Shown piece by piece: positions 31,916-43,334 of a stretch of 64,000 nt of DNA. Source of the stretch: Hymenopus coronatus (taxonomy: Eukaryota > Arthropoda > Insecta > Mantodea > Hymenopodidae). Numbering within the stretch: position 1 is the first letter of the stretch; each line of letters begins with the position of its first letter. The notes beneath the pieces are model-generated. The model searched no databases. It saw nothing but the letters and a program-made list of their open reading frames with translations, and was not told the origin of the DNA. The stretch covers positions 17,475,527-17,539,526 of the forward strand of contig CM060896.1 in assembly GCA_030762935.1 (NCBI GenBank), given 5' to 3'. A program made the position numbers and the translations under genes.

Positions 31916-34900
31916 TTATTCTGAAGAATTTAAATGTAAAAACAAACAAAAACTACCACTTTGCAAGTATGTAAGTTTAATGAAAAACTATATGCCCATA
32001 CTATTTGAGCTATAAAGAGAACAATAACAATAATAATAATAGTAATAATAATATATATTTACATTTATGATTACAGTTTATTTACTTTACATTGATTCAG
32101 GTTACAGAATGTCAACAGTACTATCCATAAATTCATTGAGTAAAATGGGTTATTTATGAACCAGTTGTGAATATACTCTTCTAATCTATTTATTTGGACT
32201 ACTCTTGGTGCTTCTGGTAGTTCGTTAAACATATTAATACTATTATAAAGTATTTGTCATTTTCTTAAAATAAAATTTAAAATTCTTAAAAGAAGCTTTG
32301 AGGTATTCTAGGTGTAAAGAAACAAACTGTTTCCAAATAAATAATTGTACACGATTCTTTTTTTTTTTTTTGGGGGGGGGGCATTTTCAGCCCTGCCCCA
32401 CCCCAGTCTCTTATTAGCTTTATCTTCCAAGGATTGAATAACGAATTCAGTTTCCTGATATTCTTAGTCTGTAAGCCAACAATTATACTACTGAGCATAC
32501 TTCTGATCCTACAAAACATATTAACTTACTGTCAAACTTGAGTCCGTGATTCCTACAAACAGATTATTGAAAGAGAAGACATATTTTTCATATTCTGGTA
32601 TTTTAAAGGGGGAGGGGTCTCTCTCTCTCTCCTCCCCCTCCCTCTCTCTATCTACATTTAAAGGCAAAGGAATCAATGAATAAGTACAAGTATACTTTAC
32701 CTACAGAACAGATTTATTAATTTTTCCAGGTTAGAATATACTAACAATTTAATTGAGATACAGTTTAGGAGTGTTTGGTTTTCAAGGAATTGATAACTTT
32801 TTAGTCATTTCTTTGACTTAGTAAATGTTCATGATTTACACGGTAAATCCACGGCTTTCAATTTTTCAGAAGATATGATCTCATTGGTTAATTGTGCTGC
32901 CCAATGGTAAAAGCTGATGTGGCCAATGTATTCCAGGATGGGATCACAACATATAGTCTGACAATATTTTGAGTTAGTTAACAGCTATGAATTGTAAAAG
33001 AAACCAGCCATATGTCATGCACATCCGAGAGTGAATGGGAGCAGAGTCAGAGCTAATTGTTGAGCTATTTATTAAACATAGATATACTAATGGAGCTCAA
33101 CACAGTATATGTTCAAGTGTAAACATGAACCAGAGGAAAGCATCTGTGCATTTTTTAAAACAGCTGCTTTGTTGTATCCACTGAAACATTAAGATAAGCC
33201 TAAGATGAATGAAATTTGTATCATATAGTGTTTTTGAAAAACAAGCATAAGAGAAAACTCTGGTTTCGAGATTTCATTGAGATTAGGCTAGATGTGCATG
33301 TGTATATGAACTAGTGAAAATATAGGGTAAAAATGGAGTTTCCAAAAACTTATTTCTAAGTGTTTTTGAAAAAGTAATTACATTTACGGTTTTTGGAAGG
33401 AACAAAGTCTGTAACTCATTCAGAAAAACTTTTACCTTTTTTTGAAAAAAAAAATGCAAATTAGGGGTTTGGGGTGTAAAAATTCTAAATCAACAAAATG
33501 GAAGTAACATATGAAAATAACCCATATATTTCTTTCATATGCAAACTATCCATTCCTTTAAATGAAGGAATAAATTAAAATATTCCTTTCACATGTAAAT
33601 AAAAATCTATTTCTTTCATGGGCAAAAATAAAGAAATTAAAATGTATTCCTTCCTTTAACCTCTTGTTTTACAATAACCACATTAAAATGTATCAGAAAA
33701 AGTAAGTAAAAAATGTGAAATAAATTTTATTCAATACACCAAATAGTTAAAACCTCCTCAGGCGATCCAGATTTGAAAGTGTTGAAAACATTTAACTTGT
33801 TCAGATTTGAAATCCACCAAAAGGCAGAGGTTCATTGGGGTTTTAATTACAGATCGTTTGGCTACGCTTCGGTTATGTTTTGTGGCTTAGCGTCCCAAAA
33901 GTTTATAACAGGCCAATAAATAACTACATAGTGGCTGTAGTTGAGAATAACAAAAGGATCAAATCTGGATCATATATGGAAGTAATGCCATCAATAAGTG
34001 TGACAATAGCCAAACAATGAAAAGCTAAGACACATGCAAATTTCAGTGGTTACAGAATCTTCTGCTGCCATCTGCATTGCCTTCTAATATTTCTAAACTG
34101 ATGTGGCTGCCCCACCAGAACCTCCTTTTCCCAGACTGTAAACAGTGTTGGGGAAACAGATATGGACTTCTTAGGGGAAGCAGTACACCAAGAGCCCACT
34201 CCTCTTTGTTTACTCTTAACCAATCTGAATTGGATGAGTAAACTAATCAACAGACCTTTCAACTTATGTTAGAATGATTTGAATATGAAACTACTACTTT
34301 TTACTTTTTATGGTACAGTTCCACAGTAGGGAAATGGGTTAGGAAACACCCTCAATTTTAACACACGCCAATATATTTCGTTCAGACAACTTTCAAGCAT
34401 TCACAGAATGAAATATGCTGAGATATAAGCATTATATTTGTATATTTCTAAACAGGCTGAATGCTACGGATGTATTAGGCGTATCGTATGACCACTCCTT
34501 TTATGTTTAATTCTTGCTACATTAAAAACTGGATAAGCATACTTAAACTACACAAAGATGTAATCAGCTCTGAGACCTAAAGAGAAAATGCTTTGACACG
34601 TGCATAGGTTTAACCCTAAACTCACTAAAATAAAGGAGAAACGATTAAACGCGATTTTTGTGAGTAATGTCAACTTCTTACAATTTTTCCATAAAGAGCA
34701 AAGGGAGTTGCTAGACGGGTGTTGCCATCCCTTAATGACTCACTTTGAGAACATGCATACAAACACAACGAAACACATCCGTGTTATAAGTATAGAAGGA
34801 AACCAAAGATATCTGGTGAATGCCAAACGAAATTATTTTTAATATTTTGTATCTGTATCACCAAACCTTAACCTCAATTCAAATGAAATATGACCAATAC

Positions 34901-35395
34901 CTACTTAAACACTGAATTAAATGTGAATAACCCTTTTTCATTTGAAGTATGTATTAATTTTTAAATGTATAACTTAGGCAAACAAAATATAACTGTATAC
35001 AATGCTGCTAAACATACATTAACTTCACATCATGCCTTGCCGTATACTATTATACTCGTGCTTCCCCAAAGTATAAACCGCAGTTGGTAAAGAACAAGTA
35101 ACACCAACTCACCAACTTAAAAATTACATTTTTAAAACAAATTTCAAATGCTTTTGTTTATATAATTTAAACGTTTAAAACCTGTGTAGATATATCGCAT
35201 ATTATAGTGTATTTGGTATATAATGCTCAACGCTGTAATATTATGTTTTGTAAAAACTGTACGTTCTATGAAATAAGTGGTTTCGCGTATTGGTCTCCCT
35301 GTTGCCAGATGCTAAGCTGACAGACGAAGAAGATTTCCATCAATGCCAGTGCGACCAACATTGCATCACCTAATGGTGATACTTCCATATGGAGG
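31916..35395. other. Longest stretch without a recognised element
   Basis: About 3.5 kb, AT-rich. It has a short AAT microsatellite near 32030-32050, a T/G run at 32357-32381 and a CT-rich patch at 32619-32650. Reading frames here (such as 34050-34262 minus and 34600-34842 plus) match no family I know. GTGGCTTAGCGTCCCAAAA near 33881 resembles the tail of SINE E at 41.2 kb. Confidence 0.5.
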
Positions 35396-35690
35396 TAAAA
35401 GCAGTGCAAAAAAATATGTGTTCCACCCACATGACTTTCTCTACCTTTCTAACAATTCTTTCAAAAGATTATTCTTTTATCTACTTGATGTTAATCGAGA
35501 TAAACAATGATCTTATTACTTGTTTCCTTATAAATAAAAGGAAATAAGGGAATACAAATATTATGATAGGCGGCCGCTATTTGATAAAATGGAAATGTGG
35601 TCACTTTTTTTTTTTCTTTCTTTTTCCTTTTTGCATGACCAGGAGTAGAACAAAATAGATATGAAGCGAATGAGAACTTCCGTCTGCTGC
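35396..35690 (+). repeat. Rep-A copy 12, F, 5' fragment
   Basis: From TATGTGTTCCACCCACATGA and CTTTCTCTACC through GGAAATAAGGGAATACAAAT. A GC-rich spot (GGCGGCCGC near 35569) breaks it, then GACCAGGAGTAGAACAAAAT continues the family order. It ends where a second, nearly complete F copy starts, so the two are head-to-tail. Confidence 0.8.
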
Positions 35691-36375
35691 TAACATACTA
35701 TTCTTACATAAGCTTATTCGCTTATCTTCTTCAGGCTAATAAGATAACGTTAGCAGAAAAACTCTCACTATTTAGTTAATCCATATGAAGAAGGGAAATA
35801 TTGGAATACACTATGGCTGAAACCATAATTAAATCCTTTATAAGCTGGTTTCGATGTGAAGCAATTGAAATTCGATTCTCTTTGCAAGGTGAAGTAAAAC
35901 AATAGAGCTTTGTAATGATTGTCGACTTCCCGTTTGGAAAAGTTTTAAGTATTTTAAAATTGAAACCAATAACAAGGAATAACTTGAAAACGGTTAAAAG
36001 CGGTTAAATGTATATGACATAATATGTGTTTTAATCAGATTTACCTTTATTCTATGATAAGCTTTTCTCTATCTGTCACGCTATACTAATTATGCAAAAG
36101 TCATTCAGATTGAAGTACTCACAGGATATTCTCAGAAAATTCAAAGTATAACGTAATTTGTTGTGTAAATATCTTTAATGCATGGTATTTTAATCAAAAT
36201 CGTTATAATTATTTTTGAGAAAAACAAAAATGTTCTATTTTTTTTTTTTTTTTTCATGTAAAGGAAGTTTGGGTCGCACCTTTGGAACATATTAGACTTA
36301 AATACCAAGATTGGTACTTAACGTTTCGTTTTTGAGTTATCCTGTCCACATACATACACGCGGGGGTGCAAAGTC
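35691..36375 (+). repeat. Rep-A copy 13, F
   Basis: From TAACATACTATTCTTACATA through GAAACCAATAACAAGGAATA, CTCAGAAAATTCAAAGTATA and TTTTAATCAAAATCGTTATA to TCGTTTTTGAGTTATCCTGT. It stops at the internal microsatellite, where copy 14 begins in the opposite orientation. Confidence 0.85.
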
Positions 36376-36605
36376 AGGCAAAGAGAAAGAATTTCAATAC
36401 CATTGTATAGCGATCAGGTCGTAAAATATTTGACTGTCGCTTTAGCTTATTATCTATATCCTCTTATTCACCTTGTATATGACAAACCCATTTTTGTTTA
36501 ATTCACTTGATTAGTAGATGTGTAAACAAGAATAAACTTTTGTAAGAATTGTTTGTTGTGGCATAGGTAGAGAAAGTCATGTAAATGTAACATTTTTTTT
36601 AATCC
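36376..36605 (-). repeat. Rep-A copy 14, R, 5' portion
   Basis: From AAGAGAAAGAATTTCAATAC through CTTTAGCTTATTATCTATAT to TAGAGAAAGTCATGTAAATG, the complement of the family's 5' end. Confidence 0.8.
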
Positions 36606-36717
36606 GATTAAAGAAAAGAAAATATCTTTTCGTGCGTTAAAAGAGTTGCAGAATTCAACGGAGCTAATTCAAGTTAAAACCCGCAGTAAAGAATTGGTGA
36701 GAGCGACTTGTGTTGTG

Positions 36718-36782
<65 letters not shown>
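36718..36782. repeat. TG microsatellite within Rep-A copy 15
   Basis: About 31 TG units, at the position where other R copies have a short internal GT tract; the next family block, TTTTGAACAGAGGATAATTT, follows directly. Confidence 0.95.
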
Positions 36783-36784
<2 letters not shown>

Positions 36785-37350
36785 GAACAGAGGATAATTT
36801 AAAACGAAAAATCCGTTGATGTTTATGTTCTACATCGTCCAAGAATGCGACATGAGGATTTTTAAGTAAATCCTTTGCTCACCAACTTACTCTTTTAATG
36901 GAAAAATTTAATGAATATAATTATTCTAATTAAACTACTAGGTATATGTTTAAGACATTTTTGTGGCATCGTGATTTTCTGAGTGAAGTGTGTATGTGTG
37001 TCCACAAAAAAGTATGGGAAAATTTAAACCAATAATTGCTTCCGATACATTTCATGTAATTGGTTTTAAATTCCCCATACTTTTAATTTTCTCAAATGGG
37101 AAGTTGTTATTTGTATTTTTCTGCTAGTCAAGCAAAGAGAACCTAATTTCATAGCCATCATATAACGATCAGCTCCTTAAGTATTTGGCTAAGGCTTAAG
37201 CCTACTGTATTCCCCTAATCGCGTTTTATCTACAAGGAAATATATAATAAATGTATTTCTACAGATGTTTATCTCGATTAACGTGATGATAGAAGAATAA
37301 GTTTTTATTAAGTGTGCAGAAAAAGTGAGGTTAAAGTAATGTGAGTGAAT
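36783..37350 (-). repeat. Rep-A copy 15, R
   Basis: From TTGAACAGAGGATAATTTAA and AAACGAAAAATCCGTTGATG through GTTTATCTCGATTAACGTGA to GTAATGTGAGTGAATCATAT. About 70 bp near 37015-37085 form a small local inverted repeat (AAGTATGGG...CCCCATACTT). Confidence 0.8.
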
Positions 37351-37450
37351 CATATTTTCTCATCCTCAGAAATACAACAGAATTTAGAGGCCATTACATA
37401 GCGAAAAGTTATTAAAATATTGGATTACTACTTTAGCCTAGTGCAGATGT
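37351..37450 (-). repeat. Rep-A copy 16, R, small fragment
   Basis: Covers only AGAGGCCATTACATAGCGAA and ACTACTTTAGCCTAGTG, two family blocks in the correct order. Confidence 0.6.
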
Positions 37451-37800
37451 CACCATCTCGGTTGATTTTGTTGCGCAGCAAATAGCTTCCATGCAATGGG
37501 TAAACATGTGACAGTAGAAACTGTCTCTCTTCCTTGTATAGTGCATTATGTGTCAGTTTATAATGTCGGGAACAAAAAGCAATTAACATGCAAGTCATCG
37601 AATTCTAACTTTATGCCTGCCTAAGAGGAAGTTTTCTTATTTATAGAAAGTGGTGGAATACGTGCTTAATTTTCGGCAAAGTTAAACACTCAGAAAATAT
37701 AATTTGGGCTGTTATTTTCCGGGCGTTTGATCGAGCAGTACACGGTAGGCGATTCTCAGGAGTGCCAAGCAAATTTGCTCTCTTTACTTTACTCAAAGGA
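37451..37800. other. Unassigned spacer
   Basis: No feature recognised. Confidence 0.4.
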
Positions 37801-37981
37801 CAACTAGTTGGTGACCCCTATTTCCTTATTTCCCTTGTACTACAGGGAAATAAGTAGTAACAGTATTTCTGTTAAGGTTTACTCGGTTAACATAGAGGAG
37901 TAGTAGATAGAAGATGAAACTTTTGTAAGAATCATTTGTAGGTTGAGAAAGTCATGTGAATGAAACACATTAGATTTTCTT
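37801..37981 (-). repeat. Rep-A copy 17, R, 5' portion
   Basis: From TATTTCCTTATTTCCCTTGT to GAAAGTCATGTGAATGAAAC and ACACATTAGATTTTC, followed head-to-tail by copy 18 in the same orientation. Confidence 0.8.
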
Positions 37982-38105
37982 TTCTTTAACTTCTGGCCAT
38001 GTAAAGAGAGCCGAATTTCAACACTTTCACACAGCGACCACTTCTTCAACATCGCTTAAGCTTAGTGTATTCCCTTATTCGTTGTATCTATTAGGAAATA
38101 TGTTA

Positions 38106-39440
38106 CGAGGGCCGTTCAGAAAGTAGCCTCCGGTTGATTGCAAGAAATTCACCAAGTTAAATAAAAATATTTTAATATATACATCTTACAACTACATCTT
38201 TGCACTATTTTTCTACATAGTTTCCATAACGATTGAGGCACTTATCGTATCTGTTCACAAGCTTTGAAATTCCTTCTGCATAAAAATCACCCGCTTGTGC
38301 CTGGAGCCAGCCTGTGACCGCATCTTTGAGCTCTTCGTCGTCATCAAACCGCTGGGACCCGAGCCATTTCTTCATATGCATGAAGAGGTGATAATCGCTT
38401 TGCGCCAGATCTGGGCTGTAAGGTGGATGGTTGACAACGTCCCACTTGAAGGACTCAAGAAGGGCTGTTGTTCTGCGAGCAGAGTGAGGACGGGCGTTAT
38501 CGTGCAAAAAAACGATACCGGAAGTCAGCATACCACGGCGTTTGTTCTGTATAGCCCGTCGTAATTGTTTTAGTGTTTCACAGTACACGTCTTGATTAAT
38601 GGTCGTCCCACGTTCCATGAATTCAACCAACAACACCCCTTTTGCATCCCAAAACACCGTTGCCATCAATTTTCGGGCAGAAAAATCTTGCCGGGCTTTT
38701 ATTGGTTTGGTAGGCGAATTTGAATGTGCCCACATCTTTGATTGTTCTTTTGCCTCAGGGTTCACGTACTTAATCCAGGTTTCGTCCCCGGTCACGATTC
38801 TGTTTAACAATGGTTCACCTTCGGCCTCATAACGTGACAGAAAGTCTAATGCAGAGGCCATTCTTTGAGTTTTGTGGTGGTCGGTAAGAATTTTGGGCAC
38901 CCATCGTGCACAGAACTTACGGTAACCCAATCTTGCTGTCACTATCTCGTACAAGAGAGTCTTAGAAATCTGTGGAAAATCAGTAGACAACTTCGACATT
39001 GTGAAACGTCGGTTTTCACGAACTTTTGCATCAACTGTCTGAACGAGTTCGTCCGTGACCAATGATGGTCTACCACTCCTCTCTTCATCATGAACGTTTT
39101 CTCGTCCACTTTTAAATAAACGTACCCATTCACGGACCACTGCTTCACTCATAACTCTTGGTCCGTACACGGCACAAAGCTCACGATGAATAGCTGCTGC
39201 AGAATACCCTTTGGCTGTGAAAAACCTTATAACAGCACGCACTTCACATTTGGCGTGGTTTTCTATTGCAGTACACATTTCAAACGGCCACAAACACTAA
39301 ACTAGCGCAGGTACGACTTTCACTCGACCACGGCTTGATGCCGACTGACCTGCTGAGTGCGTGAATGCACAGATGGCGTCGCTACTCCCCCCACTACCCG
39401 CACTGTGACCGATCGGAGGTTACTTTCTGAACGGCCCTCG
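38106..39440 (-). mobile_element. Intact mariner element
   Basis: Length 1,335 bp, flanked by TA (38104-38105 and 39441-39442). The TIRs are 27 bp with one mismatch: both ends read CGAGGGCCGTTCAGAAAGTA, followed by (G/A)CCTCCG. The transposase frame inside is complete. All structural parts needed for mobility are visible, which sets this apart from every other DNA transposon in the window. Confidence 0.97.
38205..39293 (-). CDS. Mariner transposase, complete 362-residue frame
   Basis: The protein cuts at the TIRs and inserts the element at TA, working in the nucleus. The paired helix-turn-helix DNA-binding region spans about residues 15-125 (FFTAKGYSAAAIHRELCAVY, then VVREWVRLFKSGRENVHDEE and ERSGRPS). 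WVPKIL (131-136) matches the WVPHEL-type motif. The DD34D triad is D170 (VTGDETW), D265 (FLHDNARPH) and D300 (SPDLAQSDYHLF), with exactly 34 residues between the last two. The SPDLAPSD motif has Gln in place of Pro at 298. At 362 residues it is slightly longer than the usual ~345; an in-frame Met at residue 6 could be the real start. No stop or frameshift, so it may be recently active. It resembles the SETMAR-like transposases abundant in insect genomes. Confidence 0.96.
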   Translation of the reverse strand: MWPFEMCTAIENHAKCEVRAVIRFFTAKGYSAAAIHRELCAVYGPRVMSEAVVREWVRLFKSGRENVHDEERSGRPSLVTDELVQTVDAKVRENRRFTMSKLSTDFPQISKTLLYEIVTARLGYRKFCARWVPKILTDHHKTQRMASALDFLSRYEAEGEPLLNRIVTGDETWIKYVNPEAKEQSKMWAHSNSPTKPIKARQDFSARKLMATVFWDAKGVLLVEFMERGTTINQDVYCETLKQLRRAIQNKRRGMLTSGIVFLHDNARPHSARRTTALLESFKWDVVNHPPYSPDLAQSDYHLFMHMKKWLGSQRFDDDEELKDAVTGWLQAQAGDFYAEGISKLVNRYDKCLNRYGNYVEK

Positions 39441-39589
39441 TATAAAGACATTTATACAAATTTTTATCTCGATTAAAGTGAAGTAGCGAGAAGATTACAC
39501 TCTTGTAAGAAAGTTTGTTGCAGAATAAGTAACAAAAGTAATGTGATTGGAACATATCAGAGTTTTACTTCCCTATCACTTATCTAGAC

Positions 39590-39815
39590 CTACGGAACGG
39601 CTCAGTCAGTCAAGTCTGTGGTCTGCATTTGCGAAGTCCTGATTTCAGTTCCCGTCGACTGTCCACTCTGACCACTGGTGGACTTTTTGGTGGTTTTCCC
39701 TGGGAGATAAATGATGGTGAGTGATTCATCTTCCACCACGACTTTACTGTCCACGATTTCCTGAAATGATTTATCCACAAGGCAATATTGAGAATAGATA
39801 AATATAGACAAGGAA
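39590..39815 (+). mobile_element. tRNA-headed SINE-like repeat, family F (single copy)
   Basis: The head GGCTCAGTCAGTCAAGTCTG and the B-box-like GATTTCAGTTCCCGTCGAC are at tRNA-like spacing, followed by TTTTCCCTGGGAGATAAATG. No second copy in the window, so the family is inferred. Confidence 0.5.
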
Positions 39816-40589
39816 TATTTTTTTTAAGTTCTGGATACCAGTACAGATAATATGCTGTGGGCTAGGGCAGTAATTATTAATAGTGTAGACTTACATATAG
39901 ATACTTATTAATGTCTGGCTGTTTTACCAGTTACTGCTTACTGGCTATCAGTAAACAAGTAGATATAGTTAGTTATGAGTGTAGAGGAAGAGAGAGAGAA
40001 GAAATAAAAAAAGTTAAATAAAATTAAAAAGAAGAAATATAGCTATACATTTATACGAATGCATAAGTCGATAAATATAAATAATAAAAATAAACATGAA
40101 TTGATGAAGGAAGTAAATAATAACAATAATTAATAAAATGTAAACAGTATATGAAAAGGGTTTATTTATAAAATAAAATAAATATGTTATAAATAATAAT
40201 GAAAATAATATATGATAATATTTTTAAAATATATACATTTAAAATAAAATTATTATATAATATATTACAAGATAACGTTATTATTAAATAAATATATTAA
40301 TAGATGGAAAATTTTAAATGCATTATTATTCTATAAATAATTAGATAGGATATTTATAGTAATTTTAAGAATTATGAAAATATTCTGGGAATTAAATTGT
40401 TGTTAAGTCTATATATTAAATAATTGTTTTAAATTGTTAGTATTGACATTTAATTATTTTATTTTAGGTTTATTTTTGGTTAATAATTGTGGTTTATTTA
40501 TTATCTGTAGAATAAATGAATAACATTTGTTACCTAATTAAACTTTTGAAAATAAACAGTAAAAAATTAGGCGCCAGGGTATAGTATAC
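39816..40589. other. Extremely AT-rich tract
   Basis: About 750 bp dominated by AAT, ATAA and TTA, with very little G or C after 40010. No coding or RNA gene features. It stops abruptly next to a GC-rich repeat. Confidence 0.6.
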
Positions 40590-40960
40590 TGATTTTATTT
40601 TGTCCATCATACCCTGTTCCCACCATTTCACTGTCAAGTGTTTGAGGATTCAAGGGCCAGGTGACGGTTCGCGGCGGTGGCTTGCGCTTCTTCCTGGCGA
40701 CGTTGCTGGTCCTCGGTCAGGACTACCGCCGGGATCTTTGTGGTGGGAGTTTCCTTCGCAGTGCCACAAGAGCGGCTTGGAAGTTTGTGGGCGACGTCGA
40801 TGGATATATCCGGGATGGTTATGGTCCCCATTCAATCTCGCGGTCGTCGTCATCCGGAACAGTTTTCTCCCCTCCTCTCAGGGGCAAAAATGGCCGGGAG
40901 CCTACTTGCAATGCTTAGCCTCGATTGTGTGGGTCCGTTCCATCATCAGCAACTTTAACT
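40590..40960 (+). repeat. GC-rich dispersed repeat, family D, copy 1
   Basis: Shares, in order, CACCATTTC, GGGCCAGG(T/A)GACGGT and GTCGTCATCCGGA with the longer copy at 43335-43815. Overlapping short frames on both strands come from GC content, not coding. The tRNA-like head of copy 2 is absent. Confidence 0.65.
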
Positions 40961-40961
40961 T

Positions 40962-41215
40962 TTACATAGAGAAAGTATTGCATTAGTCATAATTCTCCTT
41001 GGATCCAAAGAAAACTATTATTTTAGACAAAGACTGTGTGGGTGCGAGCGAATGTGTTTGAGTATTGTGTGAGTATGTGTGTAAGTGTGTGTGTGTGTGT
41101 GTGTGTGTGTGAACAGCATAGCCTCATGACTCACTAAATTTCGTTCTTTCAACTGTGCGACATCAAGATTTTCACCAAATTACTTCATCACATACTATCA
41201 TTCAAATGCTAAACG
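40962..41215 (-). repeat. Rep-A copy 19, R, terminal portion
   Basis: From ACATAGAGAAAGTATTGCAT through a GT tract (41083-41110) to AACTGTGCGACATCAAGATT. SINE E follows. Confidence 0.75.
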
Positions 41216-41477
41216 TGCGAATTTATTTATTTTTGTGGCTTAACGTCCTTTAACCTGGTTGGTCATATCGGACGATGAATGAAATTGGTGAAATGATGCT
41301 CAAATGATCTCGGGGTCCATGGAGCTTAAAGTTACTCGACATTCGTCTTCTCAGGATGAGGGAAAACTCCGAAAAAAAACCTTATCCGTTTAACGCATCC
41401 TAAGCGAGATTCGAACTCACGACCTGTTGAATATGAGGCAGACACGCATCCACCACACTACCCAGGCGGACTAAGCG
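41216..41477 (-). mobile_element. tRNA-headed SINE E between Rep-A copies
   Basis: On the minus strand the head GTCCGCCTGGGTAGTGTGGT leads to the B box GAGTTCGAATCTCGC; the body has GTTTTCCCTCATCCTGAGAA and ends in GTTAAGCCACAAAAATAAAT. It sits between R copy 19 and F copy 20, near a shared CGTG(C/T) sequence. Confidence 0.8.
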
Positions 41478-41479
41478 TG

Positions 41480-42290
41480 TTTATTAAAACCCCTGATGTG
41501 CTTCAATCACATGACTTACTCTAAGTCTGTTCCACAAACAATTTTTTCCTACCAAAGATTTTTTGTCCCTACCTCATTCGAATCGAGATAAACATTACCA
41601 GCAAGTAAGTAGAAGGGAAATAAGGAAGTACATCAGGCTAAAGCGATAGCAACATCTTTCAAAAGCCAGTCGCTATGTGAAACAATTAAAATTCCATTCT
41701 TTTTGCTTGCTAGGAGTAAACAAAAGAGGGATGAAAAGAAAGAAGTCCTCCCGTTTGAGAAAACTTTAACTACCTTAAAATACAATTTTCAGTAATGAGA
41801 TCTACATTTTTATATAGTAAGTTTTTGTCTATTTGTTACGGTTTACCAGTCATGCAAAAGTTATACAAAAGTCATCCAGAATGAAGAAGCTATTCCCAAA
41901 AAATTCAAGATAAAAATTCGTTTGTCGTGAAAATTTCTTAAATATTTTAATAAAAATCGTTTAGAGTAATTTTTGGGAAAATCAAACTTTTAAAAAAATG
42001 TCAAAGTAAAGGATAGTTGAGGGTGGGGGGATTTTCTTGAAAATCTTCTACCAAGTTTGGTATTTAACCGACTTTTCGTTTTTCAGCTATGCTGCCCACA
42101 AACACACACACACACCCATAGACAGACATGATTCTAAAAATGTTTTTTTGGATTCGGGGGGTGACAAAATATGCATTTTCGGCGAAATATCAGTATCGAA
42201 ATTTTGGGTGGAATACAACACCGTTTCTATTCACTGTTTACATTGCACGTATGTACTAGAGAAAGTAAAAATGCTATCCACTATTACATT
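41480..42290 (+). repeat. Rep-A copy 20, F, near full length
   Basis: From TGATGTGCTTCAATCACATG through TTTGTCTATTTGTTACGGTT, CACACACACACACCC and GTATCGAAATTTTGGGTGGA to TACTAGAGAAAGTAAAAATG. Confidence 0.9.
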
Positions 42291-42667
42291 TTATTAAAAT
42301 ACTATATGTTTAATATATTGATACAAAGAATAAAGCTGACTTCTCATCCGGAGCAGTTCGATTTCCGGTTCCGCCGCTGAAGTTTTCTTTAACCAGAATC
42401 ATTTCCTATCCCAGAGTCTGGAATTATGCACGTGAGTGTGTTTGAAGAAAATACCATGATTGAAACCCAACGTTAAGAACCTACGGTCAATGAATTGCTT
42501 CTAAAGCAAAGCTCCCAATATGCCTTAGATGTTAAAGGGGCTATATAAATGAAACAATGTAAATAAGTAAATACATAATAAACCGGCCTTTATTACAGTT
42601 TCTGTTGATTATAACAAGCACAGTTTTATCTCTCGACGCTTCGAAGTTCCTACAACAGTTGAAGACT

Positions 42668-42735
<68 letters not shown>

Positions 42736-42990
42736 ATCCAAGTGTACGCTCCAAACTGAACTTCTCGGGTTAGTTGCCCTCCCTTTTATGCCTCCCGATT
42801 ACGCAGCAAGAAACTTCCAGAAACAGTAGTTATTATTGCACGCGTGCATTACACGCAGGTGTGACCATATTTTACCCAGGTGTAACAATCCGGGACTTTG
42901 ATGTCATACGGACGCTCGCACTCGTTTTAAATTTACGCACAACCGCGACAATGGATCGGGCTATGAGAAGGCCGACCGCATACATACAAC
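42291..42990. other. Possible SINE fragment, CT microsatellite and unassigned sequence
   Basis: 42340-42580 has a B-box-like CAGTTCGATTTCCGG and an ending AGGGGCTATATAAATG-like, typical of a retroposon, but no second copy. 42668-42734 is a CT microsatellite of about 33 units. 42735-42990 is unassigned. Confidence 0.45.
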
Positions 42991-43280
42991 AATCACGGTG
43001 TCAAGAGAGAGGGTCTCATGCAATTGTCCTCCTTGGTACCCAAAGTCGCGGTTTCAAATCACGCGAAAACCAATGGAATTTTTCGGGTGTAAAATGCTTA
43101 GCATGGCTTCCTGCTAAAGGGAATTAAATCCGCTGGTCCTATGGCATACACTTGCAGCACGTATAAGAATCTTGTGCCCGATAAAGAGGTCTCTGAACAA
43201 AATGAAGCGGTCTTTCACGCTGCATTCAGAATGGCACGGTGAGAACCGCAACACTTAGAGAGCGTCCATAAATGAAACTC
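42991..43280 (+). mobile_element. SINE family C, copy 1
   Basis: Shares with 50640-50915 (inverted) the blocks TTTTTCGGGTGTAAAA, TTAGCATGGCTTCCT, GCTGGTCC(T/C), GGTCTTTCACGCT and the 3' end AGAGCGTCCATAAAT. The head (CTTGGTACCCAAAGTCGCGG, then TTTCAAATC) is diverged. Confidence 0.75.
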
Positions 43281-43334
43281 AATTTAATTTTTAGGCACTA
43301 TTATAAGGCATTTATTTTAATTATATTCTACAAA

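Larger units (their letters stand above)
37982..39570 (-). repeat. Rep-A copy 18, R, split by the intact mariner
   Basis: The left part runs from TAACTTCTGGCCATGTAAAG to CTATTAGGAAATATGT at 38104; the right part resumes after the mariner at 39443 with TTTATCTCGATTAAAGTG and ends at GTGATTGGAACATATCAGAG. The copy therefore predates the mariner. Confidence 0.85.

Noticed and set aside
34050..34842. Frames of 70 and 80 codons in the unassigned 32-35 kb stretch
   Set aside because: No recognisable motif, no splice context and no second copy; treated as chance frames.
38295..39148. Several 66-89-codon frames opposite or inside the mariner
   Set aside because: They are shadows of the intact transposase on the minus strand.
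40600..40986. Overlapping frames of 65-128 codons on both strands
   Set aside because: GC-rich repeat family D; no conserved domain, and the related copy at 43.3-43.8 kb does not keep the frames.
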